Source: Chitinophaga ginsengisoli
GTDB lineage: Bacteria > Bacteroidota > Bacteroidia > Chitinophagales > Chitinophagaceae
Direction: 5' to 3'
Assembly: GCF_003014595.1 (NCBI RefSeq)
Contig: NZ_PYGK01000015.1
Span: forward strand, 1 to 64,000
DNA: 64,000 nucleotides
In this document: positions 44,402-55,084 of the stretch, one piece after another
Layout: the number at the start of each line of letters is the position of its first letter
Position numbering within the stretch: the first letter of the stretch is position 1
Notes under the pieces: model-generated
Told to the model about the DNA's origin: nothing
Databases searched by the model: none
The model's input: the letters and a program-made list of their open reading frames with translations, nothing else
Program-made: the position numbers and the translations under genes

Positions 44402-46129
44402 ATGTCAGCTAATTCATTGTTCATTAATACAAAAGGCACGCAGCAAAACACCTACGACGCCATCGTGATCGGCTCTGGTATCAGCGGCGGATGGGCTGCC
44501 AAAGAACTCTGTGATCAGGGGCTGAAAACACTGGTCCTGGAAAGAGGCCGGAATGTAACGCATATAAAAGATTATCCTACTGCCACCATGGCGCCCTGGG
44601 AATTTAAACACCGCGGACAAATGTCCAAAGCCTTCCTCCAGGAAAATCCACTGATCAGCAAGGCGGCCGGATTTGGAGAAGACACGGCTCACTTCTTCAT
44701 CAAAGACAATGACCATCCCTACATCCAGGAAAAGCCTTTTGACTGGATCCGGGGCTATCAGGTAGGCGGAAAATCCCTCACCTGGGGTCGTGCCTGCCAG
44801 CGTTGGAGTAACTTCGAATTTACAGCCCCGGAACGCTACGGCTATGGCATCGGATGGCCGGTGAATTATGATACGATCGCACCCTGGTATTCTCATGTCG
44901 AAAAGTTCATAGGTGTTTGCGGTACCCGCGATGGTATAGACGCCATGCCAGACGGAGAATTCCTGCCACCGTTTGACCTGAACTGCGCCGAAGCAGAGAT
45001 CCAGCGGAAGATCCAGGCAAACTATAAAGACCGCCACCTGGTACATGCGCGATGGGCACAATTGACCGCTCCCCAGGATGTTCATTTACAACAGGGTCGT
45101 GCCAAATGCCAGGCCAGGAATCTATGTATGCGTGGTTGCCCCTTCGGGGGATATTTCAGTTCCGTGTCTTCCACACTGCCATGGGCGAAGAAGACCGGTC
45201 ATCTTACTGTCAGACCATTCTCCGTTGTACACTCCATTATCTACGACGAACAAAAAGGAAAAGCCACCGGCGTAAGGGTAATTGACGCAAATACAAAAGA
45301 AGTCACCGACTTCTTCGCACGTATCATATTCGTCAATGCCGCCGCCCTGAATACGAACCTGGTCTTACTGAATTCCACCAGCAACCGTTTCCCCAATGGC
45401 CTGGGAAACGATAACGGCCTCCTGGGAAAATACATCGCGTTTCATAACTACCGGGCATCCGTCAGTGCTGAAATGGAAGGGATGGAAGATAAGTACTACT
45501 ATGGCCGTAATCCTACAGAACCCATCATCGCCAACTACCGCAATTTGCACCGGCAGGACTCTGACTACGTCGGTGGCTTCACCACCTTCATGGGCGCCTA
45601 CCGCGCACGTGCCAATGGAGAACTGTTGGAGCATCAGATCGGCGCTGCTTATAAAGACGCATTATCTGAACCCGGTGGTTGGCGTACCTACATGTATATG
45701 CAGGGAGAAACTATTCCCAAAGCAACAAATCACGTGCGACTAAGCCCTGATAAGAAAGACCAATGGGGCATACCCTTATTGATCATGTCCGTCGACTATG
45801 ACGACAACGATGAAAGAATGATCAAAGATTTTCTTACCCAAAGTGCAGAGATGATGGACAACGCAGGCTGTAAAAACATTGAGCAGCACGACAACCACCA
45901 GGCGCCCGGTCTCGATATCCATGAAATGGGTGGCTGCAGAATGGGCAAAGATGCCCGTACCTCCCTGCTGAATGAGTGGAATCAGTTACATCACTGTAAA
46001 AACGTATTTGTGACAGATGGTGCTGCCATGACAAGCACCGGTAATCAAAGCCCATCCCTGCTGTATATGGCGCTGACGGCAAGAGCTGCCACCCACGCTG
46101 TCAGCGAAATGAAGAAGGGAAATATATAA
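44402..46129 (+). CDS. GMC-family FAD oxidoreductase
   Basis: A 575-residue glucose-methanol-choline oxidoreductase. The FAD-binding Rossmann motif is near the start (YDAIVIGSGISGGWAAKEL, G24-x-G26-x2-G29), followed by LVLERGR, and GGKSLTWGRA in the FAD-contact region. The C-terminal substrate domain has HEMGGCRMG and NVFVTDGAAMTSTGNQSPS, carrying the catalytic His and Asn of the family. A cluster of Cys near residue 230-245 (CQARNLCMRGCPFGGY) is typical of the bacterial dehydrogenase subgroup (gluconate or 3-keto-glycoside type). There is no Tat signal. The usual small gamma subunit with a Tat leader and the cytochrome partner are not adjacent. It is convergent with the TolC gene at 46153. 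Confidence 0.9.
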   Translation: MSANSLFINTKGTQQNTYDAIVIGSGISGGWAAKELCDQGLKTLVLERGRNVTHIKDYPTATMAPWEFKHRGQMSKAFLQENPLISKAAGFGEDTAHFFIKDNDHPYIQEKPFDWIRGYQVGGKSLTWGRACQRWSNFEFTAPERYGYGIGWPVNYDTIAPWYSHVEKFIGVCGTRDGIDAMPDGEFLPPFDLNCAEAEIQRKIQANYKDRHLVHARWAQLTAPQDVHLQQGRAKCQARNLCMRGCPFGGYFSSVSSTLPWAKKTGHLTVRPFSVVHSIIYDEQKGKATGVRVIDANTKEVTDFFARIIFVNAAALNTNLVLLNSTSNRFPNGLGNDNGLLGKYIAFHNYRASVSAEMEGMEDKYYYGRNPTEPIIANYRNLHRQDSDYVGGFTTFMGAYRARANGELLEHQIGAAYKDALSEPGGWRTYMYMQGETIPKATNHVRLSPDKKDQWGIPLLIMSVDYDDNDERMIKDFLTQSAEMMDNAGCKNIEQHDNHQAPGLDIHEMGGCRMGKDARTSLLNEWNQLHHCKNVFVTDGAAMTSTGNQSPSLLYMALTARAATHAVSEMKKGNI

Positions 46130-46152
46130 GAGCTAATGTTCCGGGTATCCAC

Positions 46153-47640
46153 TCACTGCAGCGGAGGCCTGATCACATACTTCAATTCCCCCTTCTTTTC
46201 AAAATCATATAAAGTCAGTTTACGTAGCGTAAAGTACAGCTGCCAGTATATTTTCAGCGCTTCATAGTAGGCCGTCACCGCACGCTCCCTGTTGCCCCTG
46301 GCAATATTGAGATCATTCAGCGTAATCGTTCCCCGGAGAAACCTTTGTTGTTCCAGCGCATAGTTTTCTTCGGATATTTCGCGGCTTTCCCGCGCCACAC
46401 TCATTTGTTGTGGCAATAAACTCCAACGGGATACCTGTAGGGCAATTTCCTGTTCCAGCGCTACCTGCTCCTGTTCTATCTGATGCTCTACCATGCTAAG
46501 GTCAGCCTCTGCACGCCGCCGCTTCGTACTGGCATTACCCCAGTCAAGAATAGGCATACTGAACCCGATAGACAGGTTCTGTTGATTCTCCATTTTGTCA
46601 AATAACTTCGGAAGATTTGGTGCCGTATTAGACAGTCCGAAATTGGCGCTGACCCTGAACTGGATCTTGTTCGCCGCAGTGACTTCTGCTACATGCTGCT
46701 CCGCCTCCAACCGGTTGAGCCTGAATTTCAGCACTTCCTGACTGTTAGTTTTTGCCCGCTCAAGCGCCTCCGGATATGCAACAACAAAGAAAGACGCCTC
46801 TTCCGGTAAAGTGATCATCCACCTGGCCTCCGGATCAAGATTCAGGTAACGGGCAAGCTCCTGCCTCGCGAGGAAGAGGTCCACACTATCCTGCGTCAGC
46901 GCCTTCTGTGCTTCCAGTACATTCAGCCGCAATTGCAGCAATTCACTCTGCCCGACCGTTCCCAGTTTGAAGCGCTCTTTCGCTATCTGCAATAAGGTAT
47001 CCGAACTGCTCAGGTTATTCGCCGTTAACTCCTTCTGCGTTTGTGCCAGCAGTACAGTGAAAAACTTATCTATGGTAGACAGCCCGATATCTTCCATGTC
47101 AGCAACAAACTTCCGGTCCGCCAGCTCAAAACGCAGCGGCTCAGTTTTTTTTAACCACCTGTATTCATTGTAGCCTATCGTACTTTGTGTGTAAGCAAGT
47201 GATACCGGTACGGAAGAATAACTGACAGAACTATTTGTGCCAAATACATCGATACGGTTCAGGCGGTAACCCAATGATAAGATGCCCCCCGTCGCCGTAA
47301 TATTCTGCTGAAGACTCAGATACACGGAACTGTAAGCCTGATTCTGGCTGACGAAGCTATCCTCACCATTCGATAGAGTGATCTTGTTGATACTGCGCGA
47401 ATAGTTCGGTACCGTACCCTCCAGGTAAAGTGCCGGCTTCCTGGAGATTTGGTAACTACGGTAGTTCCATTGACTGCTCTGATGACTATTAAGCGCAATC
47501 TTGTAGGAAAGGGATTGCCGCTGCGCAAGCAATACAGCTTCCTGCAGATTGATCGGTCGTTGTGCAAACGCTAAGGGAACATACACAGATGCTATCAGAA
47601 GCAGGCTCATTTTTCTGCAAATACTTATCATAGTCTTCAT
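46153..47640 (-). CDS. TolC-family outer-membrane channel (export cluster)
   Basis: A 495-residue outer-membrane efflux protein; signal peptide ends PLAFAQ (about residue 27). It has the two-fold TolC layout, with GTVGQSELLQLRLNVLEAQ in the first helix pair and GTITLNDLNIARGNRERAV in the second. Its start overlaps the end of the RND gene upstream by 4 bp, so it is translationally coupled to two RND genes and one adaptor. It is the last gene of the right-hand minus-strand cluster and the only channel in it. Confidence 0.9.
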   Translation of the reverse strand: MKTMISICRKMSLLLIASVYVPLAFAQRPINLQEAVLLAQRQSLSYKIALNSHQSSQWNYRSYQISRKPALYLEGTVPNYSRSINKITLSNGEDSFVSQNQAYSSVYLSLQQNITATGGILSLGYRLNRIDVFGTNSSVSYSSVPVSLAYTQSTIGYNEYRWLKKTEPLRFELADRKFVADMEDIGLSTIDKFFTVLLAQTQKELTANNLSSSDTLLQIAKERFKLGTVGQSELLQLRLNVLEAQKALTQDSVDLFLARQELARYLNLDPEARWMITLPEEASFFVVAYPEALERAKTNSQEVLKFRLNRLEAEQHVAEVTAANKIQFRVSANFGLSNTAPNLPKLFDKMENQQNLSIGFSMPILDWGNASTKRRRAEADLSMVEHQIEQEQVALEQEIALQVSRWSLLPQQMSVARESREISEENYALEQQRFLRGTITLNDLNIARGNRERAVTAYYEALKIYWQLYFTLRKLTLYDFEKKGELKYVIRPPLQ

Positions 47641-50600
47641 AATGCTTTAGGAGAATGCTTTTCCCGGCCACGGTAGATCAGCCAGTAGAGGAGGGGTACA
47701 AAGAATAAGCTGACCAGCAGACCTAAGGTCATACCTCCAAGCAGGGTTAATGACAAGGGCTTCTGTAGTTCCGATCCCAGGTCCCGCATAAAAAGTGTAG
47801 GCAGAAGTGCACCCACGGTAGAAAGGCTGATCATGACCATCGGTTTAAGACGGCGCAGCCCTCCCAGGTGGATAGCTTCTATAAGTGGAACGCCCTGTCG
47901 CCTGTAGCTGTTAATGGCATCTATCTTAAGAATACTGTCATTGATCACCAGCCCGCTCATGATCACAATACCGATCATCGACATCAGGTTGAGAGAACTG
48001 CCTGCTACATCCAGGAAGATGAATGCACCCAGTATCGCGATGGGCAGCTCCGCCAGGATAAACAAAGGCTGTAATAAAGACTCAAACTGCACAGACAGTA
48101 TAAAGTACAACAACACGACAGATATCAGCAGGATAAAAGACATCTGCCGGATCAATGCCTGGTTGTCGAAATAACTGCCCGCAAGCGTAATGGAAAACTC
48201 CTTGTTATTCCTCACCAGCTTATCTCCCAGTTTATCCAGCACACTGCCCGCATCGGATACTTCCAGCCGGATCGGATAATATTCTCCCTGTTTCCCCGCT
48301 GTGATCAACCGGTAGTCGTCATCAGGTGAGGTAGATACAAAATTGGCCAGTGGATACTGCTGATCCTTTTTCCCTTTGACGGTAGTTTGTATAAGTAAGT
48401 CCTGCAGGCTCGGATACTCCCTCGACGTGATCACGATAGGGACCAGTTCCTTCGTTCCCTGAAAATTGTCAACAAATAGCGGTTTAAGGGCATTACTGAG
48501 CGTATTGTTAAGTTCTGGTAAACTTACCCCATATAAGCTCGCCAGCTCCGTATTCGTCCTTAAAACAAGTTTTTGCTGATGAGCGATAGGTGCAATAGGG
48601 ACACCCGGTAGTAAATAACCCAACCGCTGACGGAATACCTCACTCTGTCTGATAGCTGGCATCGTACGGGAATCCTTTTCACTTAGCTGCAACACCAAAG
48701 GCGCCTGCCTGTCTGCAAATACCGCATCAAACGCATTCTCGGCCGGATGTTGCTCCACCAATGCAGCTGGATAATGCCTGGCTGCTTCGCGGGGTAGTTG
48801 GGCAACTAACAAAGGCAGGTATTCGCTCTTTTTGAGGCGTATATATATCCTCGCCTGATTGGAAGACATGTCGCGCATGGCTGACAGCAGGTATTGTTGT
48901 GCGCCCGTCCAGACACTATAACGCTCAATATAAGCCCGGAATGGCTGAAGCAGGCTGTCTACACGTGCATTGGCAGTTAAGGGATCAGCATAGCCGTTCC
49001 AGTCGATCTGTACATCCAGTTCCTGCCGGCTGATAGGCGGAAGCCGCTCCTTCTTAATGTGCAGAAAACAAAATATGCCGGTCAGCATAACCCCAAGCAC
49101 CAGCATCACGGTGATGGTGATATGCTTAAATACCCAGTGTATCCCTTTTTCATACCATCCCGTTACATTGACCAGTGCCGGGATCTGGTGCTTACCATCT
49201 TCACGGAATGGTCTAAGCCTGTGTATCAGCAGGAATAACGGTGGCAGCAGTAACACAGATACCAGCATAGAAGCAACAATGCCAATAGTGATTGATAAGG
49301 CCTGATCAAAGAAGATAGCGCCCGCCAGTCCGCTCAGGAATAACAGCGGCACAAAAACAGCGCAGTTAGTCAACACAGAGGAAATAAGCGGTATAATGAT
49401 CTCATTAGGGCCTGCTACACTGGCCTCCTCCAGCGATTTGCCCTGCAGGCGGTGTAAGGTAATAGTGTCAATCACCACGATAGAGTTATCAATGATCATC
49501 CCCAACCCGAGTATCAATCCTCCCAGGGAGATCACATTGAATGAAATGCCAAAGAGATAGAAGCCCAGCTGACTAAGCACCAATGACACAGGAATAGTAA
49601 TCCCTACAAGAATAGCGGCGCCCGGTTTACGGATGAAGATCATCATGCAGATAAACGCCAGCATACCACCCAAAACCAGGTCCTGGTAAAGATTGCCAAC
49701 AGCGTAGTTGAGCAGCGCTGTCTGGTCCTGGCTCACCCTGAATTGCATGTCCGGATAATCCTGCCTGAACTGTGCTACCAGTCGCTGGAAAGATTGCTGT
49801 AAGTCTTCCATCCTGGCTGCCGATTGTTTGATAATGGCCATATCTATCGCCCGATGCCCGTTTGTATAAAAAGCCCCGGTAGCAGGCGCATTGTTCAGGC
49901 TGACGGCAGACAGCTCATCCAGGCGGAAAATACGTCCGTTGACCTGCAAGGGTATCTGCCGGATGTCATCCAGGTCATGCAGGTCGGCAACAAATTTCAG
50001 GTAGTAACGATAATGACCATCCCGCACCATCACATTGCCCAGACTGATCTTGTTCTCCTGGAATACATGCAGCAGATTGCCTGCATTCAGTCCCAACGTC
50101 CGCAGGTAATCCTCACGCGGCTGTAGCTGTACCTGTGGCGCTGTATAACCGGTAATATCTACCATCGATATCTCGGCCGACTGCTCCAGTCTTCTCCGCA
50201 CGATTTCCCTTGTAAAACTGCTGATCTCTGCCAGCCGCTGCGGACTTTCATTTCCCGCCCTGTCGTACAATTGTAAATGAAACACTGGTATATCGGAAAC
50301 GCTGACGCGGGTCACCAGCGGACGTGCAGTGCCCGGAGGTAAGCGGTTCATCAGCATATCCACCTTTTCATTCACCGCAATGAAAGCCATAGACATATCC
50401 GTTCCATGAGTGAAAACAAGCTGTATGTCGCCACTGCCTTCACCGGAAGCACTCTCAATTGCATCCAGTGAATGCAGTTGCCGCATCGCATCCCGCATAG
50501 TGGATGTAATATTTTGTTCAATCTCTCTGGCAGATTGATTAGGAACTTGTATACGTATATTGATCTGCGGAATATCTGTATCGGGCAACAGGGAAGTCGG

Positions 50601-50690
50601 TACCATATTACCGGCAACAATACCCAGCAACATCAGCGCAAAAAAACTGATCAGTACTGCAATGGGCCTTTTCGTTAGAAACGCTATCAT
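47637..50690 (-). CDS. RND transporter, second of two in tandem
   Basis: A 1017-residue inner-membrane RND permease with the standard 12-TM plus two periplasmic-loop layout, starting MIAFLTKRPIAVLISFFALM. TM4 has GLGMIIDNSIVVIDTI: one Asp, with Asn in place of the second proton-relay Asp of AcrB, as in many Bacteroidota RND proteins. It overlaps the upstream RND gene by 4 bp and the TolC gene by 4 bp. The two RND proteins are clearly different in sequence, so this is not a recent duplication but a possible two-pump complex as in MdtBC. Substrate unknown. Confidence 0.9.
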   Translation of the reverse strand: MIAFLTKRPIAVLISFFALMLLGIVAGNMVPTSLLPDTDIPQINIRIQVPNQSAREIEQNITSTMRDAMRQLHSLDAIESASGEGSGDIQLVFTHGTDMSMAFIAVNEKVDMLMNRLPPGTARPLVTRVSVSDIPVFHLQLYDRAGNESPQRLAEISSFTREIVRRRLEQSAEISMVDITGYTAPQVQLQPREDYLRTLGLNAGNLLHVFQENKISLGNVMVRDGHYRYYLKFVADLHDLDDIRQIPLQVNGRIFRLDELSAVSLNNAPATGAFYTNGHRAIDMAIIKQSAARMEDLQQSFQRLVAQFRQDYPDMQFRVSQDQTALLNYAVGNLYQDLVLGGMLAFICMMIFIRKPGAAILVGITIPVSLVLSQLGFYLFGISFNVISLGGLILGLGMIIDNSIVVIDTITLHRLQGKSLEEASVAGPNEIIIPLISSVLTNCAVFVPLLFLSGLAGAIFFDQALSITIGIVASMLVSVLLLPPLFLLIHRLRPFREDGKHQIPALVNVTGWYEKGIHWVFKHITITVMLVLGVMLTGIFCFLHIKKERLPPISRQELDVQIDWNGYADPLTANARVDSLLQPFRAYIERYSVWTGAQQYLLSAMRDMSSNQARIYIRLKKSEYLPLLVAQLPREAARHYPAALVEQHPAENAFDAVFADRQAPLVLQLSEKDSRTMPAIRQSEVFRQRLGYLLPGVPIAPIAHQQKLVLRTNTELASLYGVSLPELNNTLSNALKPLFVDNFQGTKELVPIVITSREYPSLQDLLIQTTVKGKKDQQYPLANFVSTSPDDDYRLITAGKQGEYYPIRLEVSDAGSVLDKLGDKLVRNNKEFSITLAGSYFDNQALIRQMSFILLISVVLLYFILSVQFESLLQPLFILAELPIAILGAFIFLDVAGSSLNLMSMIGIVIMSGLVINDSILKIDAINSYRRQGVPLIEAIHLGGLRRLKPMVMISLSTVGALLPTLFMRDLGSELQKPLSLTLLGGMTLGLLVSLFFVPLLYWLIYRGREKHSPKAL

Positions 50691-53600
50691 AACTGCATCC
50701 TCCTTTCTTTATAATATCTTTTCGTGTGTTGTTTGTCTTTCGGGATCAGGCACAAGGGCAGGAATAGAAAGGCCCCGAGCACGGAGAATAACAACCCGCC
50801 AATCGTACCAGCCGATAGCGTAAACCAGAACCCCTGCTCCTCGCCATTCAGCATAAATGGCAGTAAGCTGAGAACTGCTGATGCCGTTGTGACCAGGATA
50901 GGCATTGCCTTGGCTTGTAAGGCCCTGACGTACAGGTGTACAGCCTTATTCCCTTTGTACTGCTTCCCGTTCCTGATAAAATTGAGGTCATTAATGATGT
51001 ACAGTGCAGTGTTTGTTACCAACGCGCTCACCATGAGCAGAGAAGCATAAGCCCCCTGGTCCATCCCCAGGTCCAGCAGATAGAAAACAAGAAATACGCC
51101 GGTAAAGGAAAATGGAATGATCAGGATCACGGCCAGTGGTTGTAAAAGGGATTCCAGCAGCACAGCACAAATAATATAGATAATCAATAGTACCAGGGGA
51201 ATCAACCAGAGATGATGATCAGTATCATTACTGAACCACAGGCCTCCCTTAGCCCGTCCCGGAAAGCTGTATCCAAAGGGAAGTATCTTTTCATAATGAT
51301 CCATCAGCCTTTCCCGGATCAGTTTATTGAGCTCATAACTCCCGGTAAACCGGTAATGAATGTGTAGTATATACGCCTGGTTGACCCTGACGATATCTTC
51401 GGATGTTTTCACGCTTTTTACTGTGCCCATATCATCCATACGCAGCATCACAGAATCATTCACCTGCGAAGGCGCATGCAGAATGCTCCAGATAGGAGGG
51501 GGCGCATCAGGATTGTTTTCAAATGCTACATCAATAGTCTTATTAGAGGCTGCGGATATTTGTCCAACATGCTCAGAAGCTTCCGCAAGCCCTTGCAGGC
51601 TCCTGCCAATATCAGCGCGGGCAATTTTATATAAGCTGAGATGCTGTGGATCATTCAACTGCACATAATACTCCGGTACCGGTTCAAAAGCATAACGGTC
51701 CCGTGTACTGATCACCACATTGCTCATACGGGGATTCTGAAGCAGCGTGTCCTGTATTTTGTTGGCAAGCACTTTCAACTGCTGGTAATTGTATCCCGCA
51801 ATGCTGATATCCGCATCAAACTGATCAAAGTCCACAGCATTACTAAAGCCTCTGCCTACGCCATATATCTGAAAGTCAGCCGCGCCTTCTTCAATCGCCT
51901 TGTTTTCCAGGATGTCTTTGAGCTGGTAGGGAAAGCCCTTTTCATACTTAGGCAGAAATGATATCTGGATACTCGCATTGGTAGCGCTGTTTACCTGTGC
52001 CTCCACCTGTTTGAGCTTTGCGCTATACTGCCCCAGCAATGCTTCAAAATGCCGCACCACCAGGTCCATCTGCTGCAACGTAGCTCCTTTCGGCATACTG
52101 ATAGTCAGGTTCAGATGTGGATGCGCTTGTTCTCCTTCCTCCTGGTCCCTTTTCCCTGATGTAGTGGTGAAAAGATACAAACTGCCACCCAGGTAGCGGT
52201 TCAATGGATCACGCAGTTGCTGTCTGTAAAAGTCGCTTCCTATAGTACGATTGTAAACACCGGCCCAGAAGCTTTCTTTTTTAATCTCTTTCGGCAGAAG
52301 ATATACGGGTATTCCGAACGCCAGTATAAAGAGGAAAACAAACGAAAAACGGAAGCGTAACATAAACTGCAGCTGCCGGTTATAGAAACCCGGAAGGCGG
52401 CTTAACAGCGACTTCCTGCCCTGTTGTTTTGAGGATGCCTTTACCGTTACAGGAAACTTATCCAGCATGGCAGGAATAAAAAAATAGGCAATAGGCAATG
52501 ACACCAGCAGATTAACAATAATACACAGTGCAAAATCCAGCAACAGGATACGCTGTTGCTCCCCAAGAAAGAAGATGACTGATAAAGCCCCTATAGCGGT
52601 CATAGTAGAGGCTAGTATTGCCGCAAAAATGCGGTTGCGCCCCGTATGTCGCAGGTCCTCCACAATAACGATGGCATTGTCCACAACAAGCCCTAATGAT
52701 AAAGTGATACCCGCAAGAGAATACAGATGGATCTCTATCTTCAGAAAATAATACAGAATAAAAGACAACAGTATATTAGCAAGCAGAGAGCTCACTACAA
52801 TTAATAAGTACCTTAACTGCCGCGTAATCAGTAGTACAAAAGTCAGCAGGATAACCAGCGACAAAGCAGTACGGATATACACCTTGTTCAGTTCTTCGCG
52901 GATGTATTCGGTATTGTCTGTGCTTAGCGACACCTCAAATCCCCGGGGTAATGTCTTGCTGATCCTGTCCATACATTGGCGCACCCTTGCAGACAGGTCA
53001 AGCGTATTAATATGCTCCGCCGGAAAGACAGCAATACTCACCTGCTCCTTACCATTAATGCGGTAATAGGAATGTTGCGGTGCAAGCCTGCGTTCAATAT
53101 GCGCAATATCCCCCAGGTGTACGATGCTGCCCTCTTTCTGCGCAACAGGAAACTGTGACAACTGCGCAGGTTCCGCCAGACTACGGTCGACAAATACCGT
53201 CCTTTCATCTTCACCATTCCGGAATACGCCCAGGAAAGCCGTGCTTAGACCTACGTTGAGCGCATACTGCACGGTGCTGAAGCTCAGTCCATATCTTCCC
53301 AATACTGCCGAATTGGTCTGAATAGCATATTGCTCCGGTTGACGTCCATATACTTCCACCCGGTCTACTCCGGGCAGATCGGCTAGCAGTGGACGTATAT
53401 GCTCTTCCACCATATCAGCCACCACATTTACACTACCAGGACCACGGATTGCAAAATTGAGTATGCTACTGCGTTGCCGGTTATTATCCGGTTTATTGAG
53501 TGTAACAATAGGGTAGGAGGCACCCTTAGGCAGGCGCTCATACAACCTGCGCATCAGTACAGACGCCTCAAAACGGAAGATCTCCGGATCAGTCCATTTA

Positions 53601-53890
53601 TCCAGGTCTATCTGAATATAGCACATGCCGTTGCCTGAAGTAGACCTCAGGCTGCTAAGCCCTTTCAGACCAGCGAGCGTGCTCTCAATAGGAGTACTTA
53701 CTTCAAGGTCCATCACTTCAGCAGAGGCGCCGGGCAGGTAGCATTCCACACTCACCGAGCCATAATTATGGCTGGGCGACAACTGGATACGTTGCAAAGG
53801 AATAGTAGCTGCTCCGATCAGCATACAAAGCACAAACACCAGTATGGTACTGAAGGAAGAGAAAGAAGTGGTAAAACGCTTTTCCCGCAT
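50687..53890 (-). CDS. RND transporter, first of two in tandem
   Basis: A 1067-residue RND permease starting MREKRFTTSFSSFSTILVF. The usual two-fold layout is visible, with TM4 SLGLVVDNAIVIVEDL (Asp then Asn). The periplasmic loops are divergent from the second pump. A short lysine/glutamine-rich cytosolic loop (KASSKQQGRKSLLSR) precedes TM7. It lies 15 bp downstream of the adaptor gene and overlaps the next RND gene by 4 bp. One adaptor and one channel serve two RND proteins in this set. Confidence 0.88.
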   Translation of the reverse strand: MREKRFTTSFSSFSTILVFVLCMLIGAATIPLQRIQLSPSHNYGSVSVECYLPGASAEVMDLEVSTPIESTLAGLKGLSSLRSTSGNGMCYIQIDLDKWTDPEIFRFEASVLMRRLYERLPKGASYPIVTLNKPDNNRQRSSILNFAIRGPGSVNVVADMVEEHIRPLLADLPGVDRVEVYGRQPEQYAIQTNSAVLGRYGLSFSTVQYALNVGLSTAFLGVFRNGEDERTVFVDRSLAEPAQLSQFPVAQKEGSIVHLGDIAHIERRLAPQHSYYRINGKEQVSIAVFPAEHINTLDLSARVRQCMDRISKTLPRGFEVSLSTDNTEYIREELNKVYIRTALSLVILLTFVLLITRQLRYLLIVVSSLLANILLSFILYYFLKIEIHLYSLAGITLSLGLVVDNAIVIVEDLRHTGRNRIFAAILASTMTAIGALSVIFFLGEQQRILLLDFALCIIVNLLVSLPIAYFFIPAMLDKFPVTVKASSKQQGRKSLLSRLPGFYNRQLQFMLRFRFSFVFLFILAFGIPVYLLPKEIKKESFWAGVYNRTIGSDFYRQQLRDPLNRYLGGSLYLFTTTSGKRDQEEGEQAHPHLNLTISMPKGATLQQMDLVVRHFEALLGQYSAKLKQVEAQVNSATNASIQISFLPKYEKGFPYQLKDILENKAIEEGAADFQIYGVGRGFSNAVDFDQFDADISIAGYNYQQLKVLANKIQDTLLQNPRMSNVVISTRDRYAFEPVPEYYVQLNDPQHLSLYKIARADIGRSLQGLAEASEHVGQISAASNKTIDVAFENNPDAPPPIWSILHAPSQVNDSVMLRMDDMGTVKSVKTSEDIVRVNQAYILHIHYRFTGSYELNKLIRERLMDHYEKILPFGYSFPGRAKGGLWFSNDTDHHLWLIPLVLLIIYIICAVLLESLLQPLAVILIIPFSFTGVFLVFYLLDLGMDQGAYASLLMVSALVTNTALYIINDLNFIRNGKQYKGNKAVHLYVRALQAKAMPILVTTASAVLSLLPFMLNGEEQGFWFTLSAGTIGGLLFSVLGAFLFLPLCLIPKDKQHTKRYYKERRMQL

Positions 53891-53905
53891 AGGTATGCTG
53901 TGTCT

Positions 53906-55078
53906 TTATTGCTCTTTGGCGCCATGTATTATCTTTTCATGTGCCAGGTTAAAGTTGCCTTCATAAATAACTTTATCGCCGGATTTCAACCCCTTGCTGA
54001 TAGCGTACTGGCTGCTATTCTCCCCGCTGATCTCAACATAGTTCCATTGTGCAAGCGTATCCACAAGGGTGAAGACCACCTTTCGGTTCTGACGGTCCAG
54101 TACTGCTTCCTTAGGAACCACCAATTGCCCCACTAGTTGCTGCTGAACATGTACCCGTACATTCATACCATCCAGCAATTCCCTATGACCACCATCTGAT
54201 AATAAGGCTTTCACTTCTATCATGCCGGCGCCATCCACCAGTGGATTGATACTTTGCACCCGGGCCATAACGCCACTCTCGCCCCGCTGACTGAAAGGCC
54301 TGATGGTTACCAGCCCCGATCTCCGGATAAATGATAACTCCTGTTCCAGTACCTTAAAACTTACTTCCATATGGCTGTCATCAATCAATGAGCAGATATA
54401 TTCGTAGCTGTTACTGTTGTTAAAAGGCATTGCTTTGAGGTTGGCAATAATACCGGGGAATGGCGCCAATAGCCTTGTTTCTTTTAGCTCATTCTCCATC
54501 TGGCGAAGACTTAATACAGCCCTGCCAAGCCCACTCCTAAGCCTTGCCACTGCTTTAATGTCTGCCGGCAAGCGGGCAGTATCGTTTATCTTGAAGCCAG
54601 ACCGCAGCAACTGATCCTCATAATCCAATACTGCCTGTTCATAACTCAAGCGGGCAGCATTGAAGGATGCCATAGCTGTTTCCTCATCGAGCCGGGCTAT
54701 CAGCTGACCCGTCTGCACGTGCTCTCCCTCATGTACCAGTACTTCCTTTATGATCCCGGAGGTCTTGAATTTCAGGTCCGCCTTGCGCGTAGAGCTCAGC
54801 TTTCCATTGGCCAGTAACTCTTTACTGAACTTTGTTTCCTGCAATACCATATACCGGATGTTTTCTCCGGTAGGAGAAGTCGTCATCAGAATGGAATCAA
54901 GTCCCGCTTCTCCTGTGTTGTTACCACTCGTTTGATTACAGGAAGCGCTAAGCAGATGCAGGATGATCAGACAGACTGGCAGTGCGTTAATAGACACTTT
55001 ATCCGCAGTCTTCCGGCCGGGGTTGCCAGTAATAATGTTGCCTGATTTCAGATAGCGGGCAATAGAAAGGAATAACAT
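53906..55078 (-). CDS. RND adaptor lipoprotein (export cluster)
   Basis: A 390-residue periplasmic adaptor with a lipoprotein signal ending LLSASC (Cys47) if read from 55078; a later start would give a shorter leader. It has the lipoyl-like half motifs (KTSGIIKEVLVHEGEHVQTG and LIARLDEE, then LAPFPGIIANL), a coiled-coil hairpin between them, and a beta-barrel domain ending VIYEGNFNLAHEKII. It lies between the propeller lipoprotein gene (6 bp) and the first RND gene (15 bp). Confidence 0.88.
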   Translation of the reverse strand: MLFLSIARYLKSGNIITGNPGRKTADKVSINALPVCLIILHLLSASCNQTSGNNTGEAGLDSILMTTSPTGENIRYMVLQETKFSKELLANGKLSSTRKADLKFKTSGIIKEVLVHEGEHVQTGQLIARLDEETAMASFNAARLSYEQAVLDYEDQLLRSGFKINDTARLPADIKAVARLRSGLGRAVLSLRQMENELKETRLLAPFPGIIANLKAMPFNNSNSYEYICSLIDDSHMEVSFKVLEQELSFIRRSGLVTIRPFSQRGESGVMARVQSINPLVDGAGMIEVKALLSDGGHRELLDGMNVRVHVQQQLVGQLVVPKEAVLDRQNRKVVFTLVDTLAQWNYVEISGENSSQYAISKGLKSGDKVIYEGNFNLAHEKIIHGAKEQ

Positions 55079-55084
55079 GGTTAT

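Noticed and set aside
44414..45085. Long minus-strand frame of 223 codons opposite the GMC gene
   Set aside because: It lies entirely inside a gene with clear FAD and catalytic motifs and has no protein-like pattern itself.
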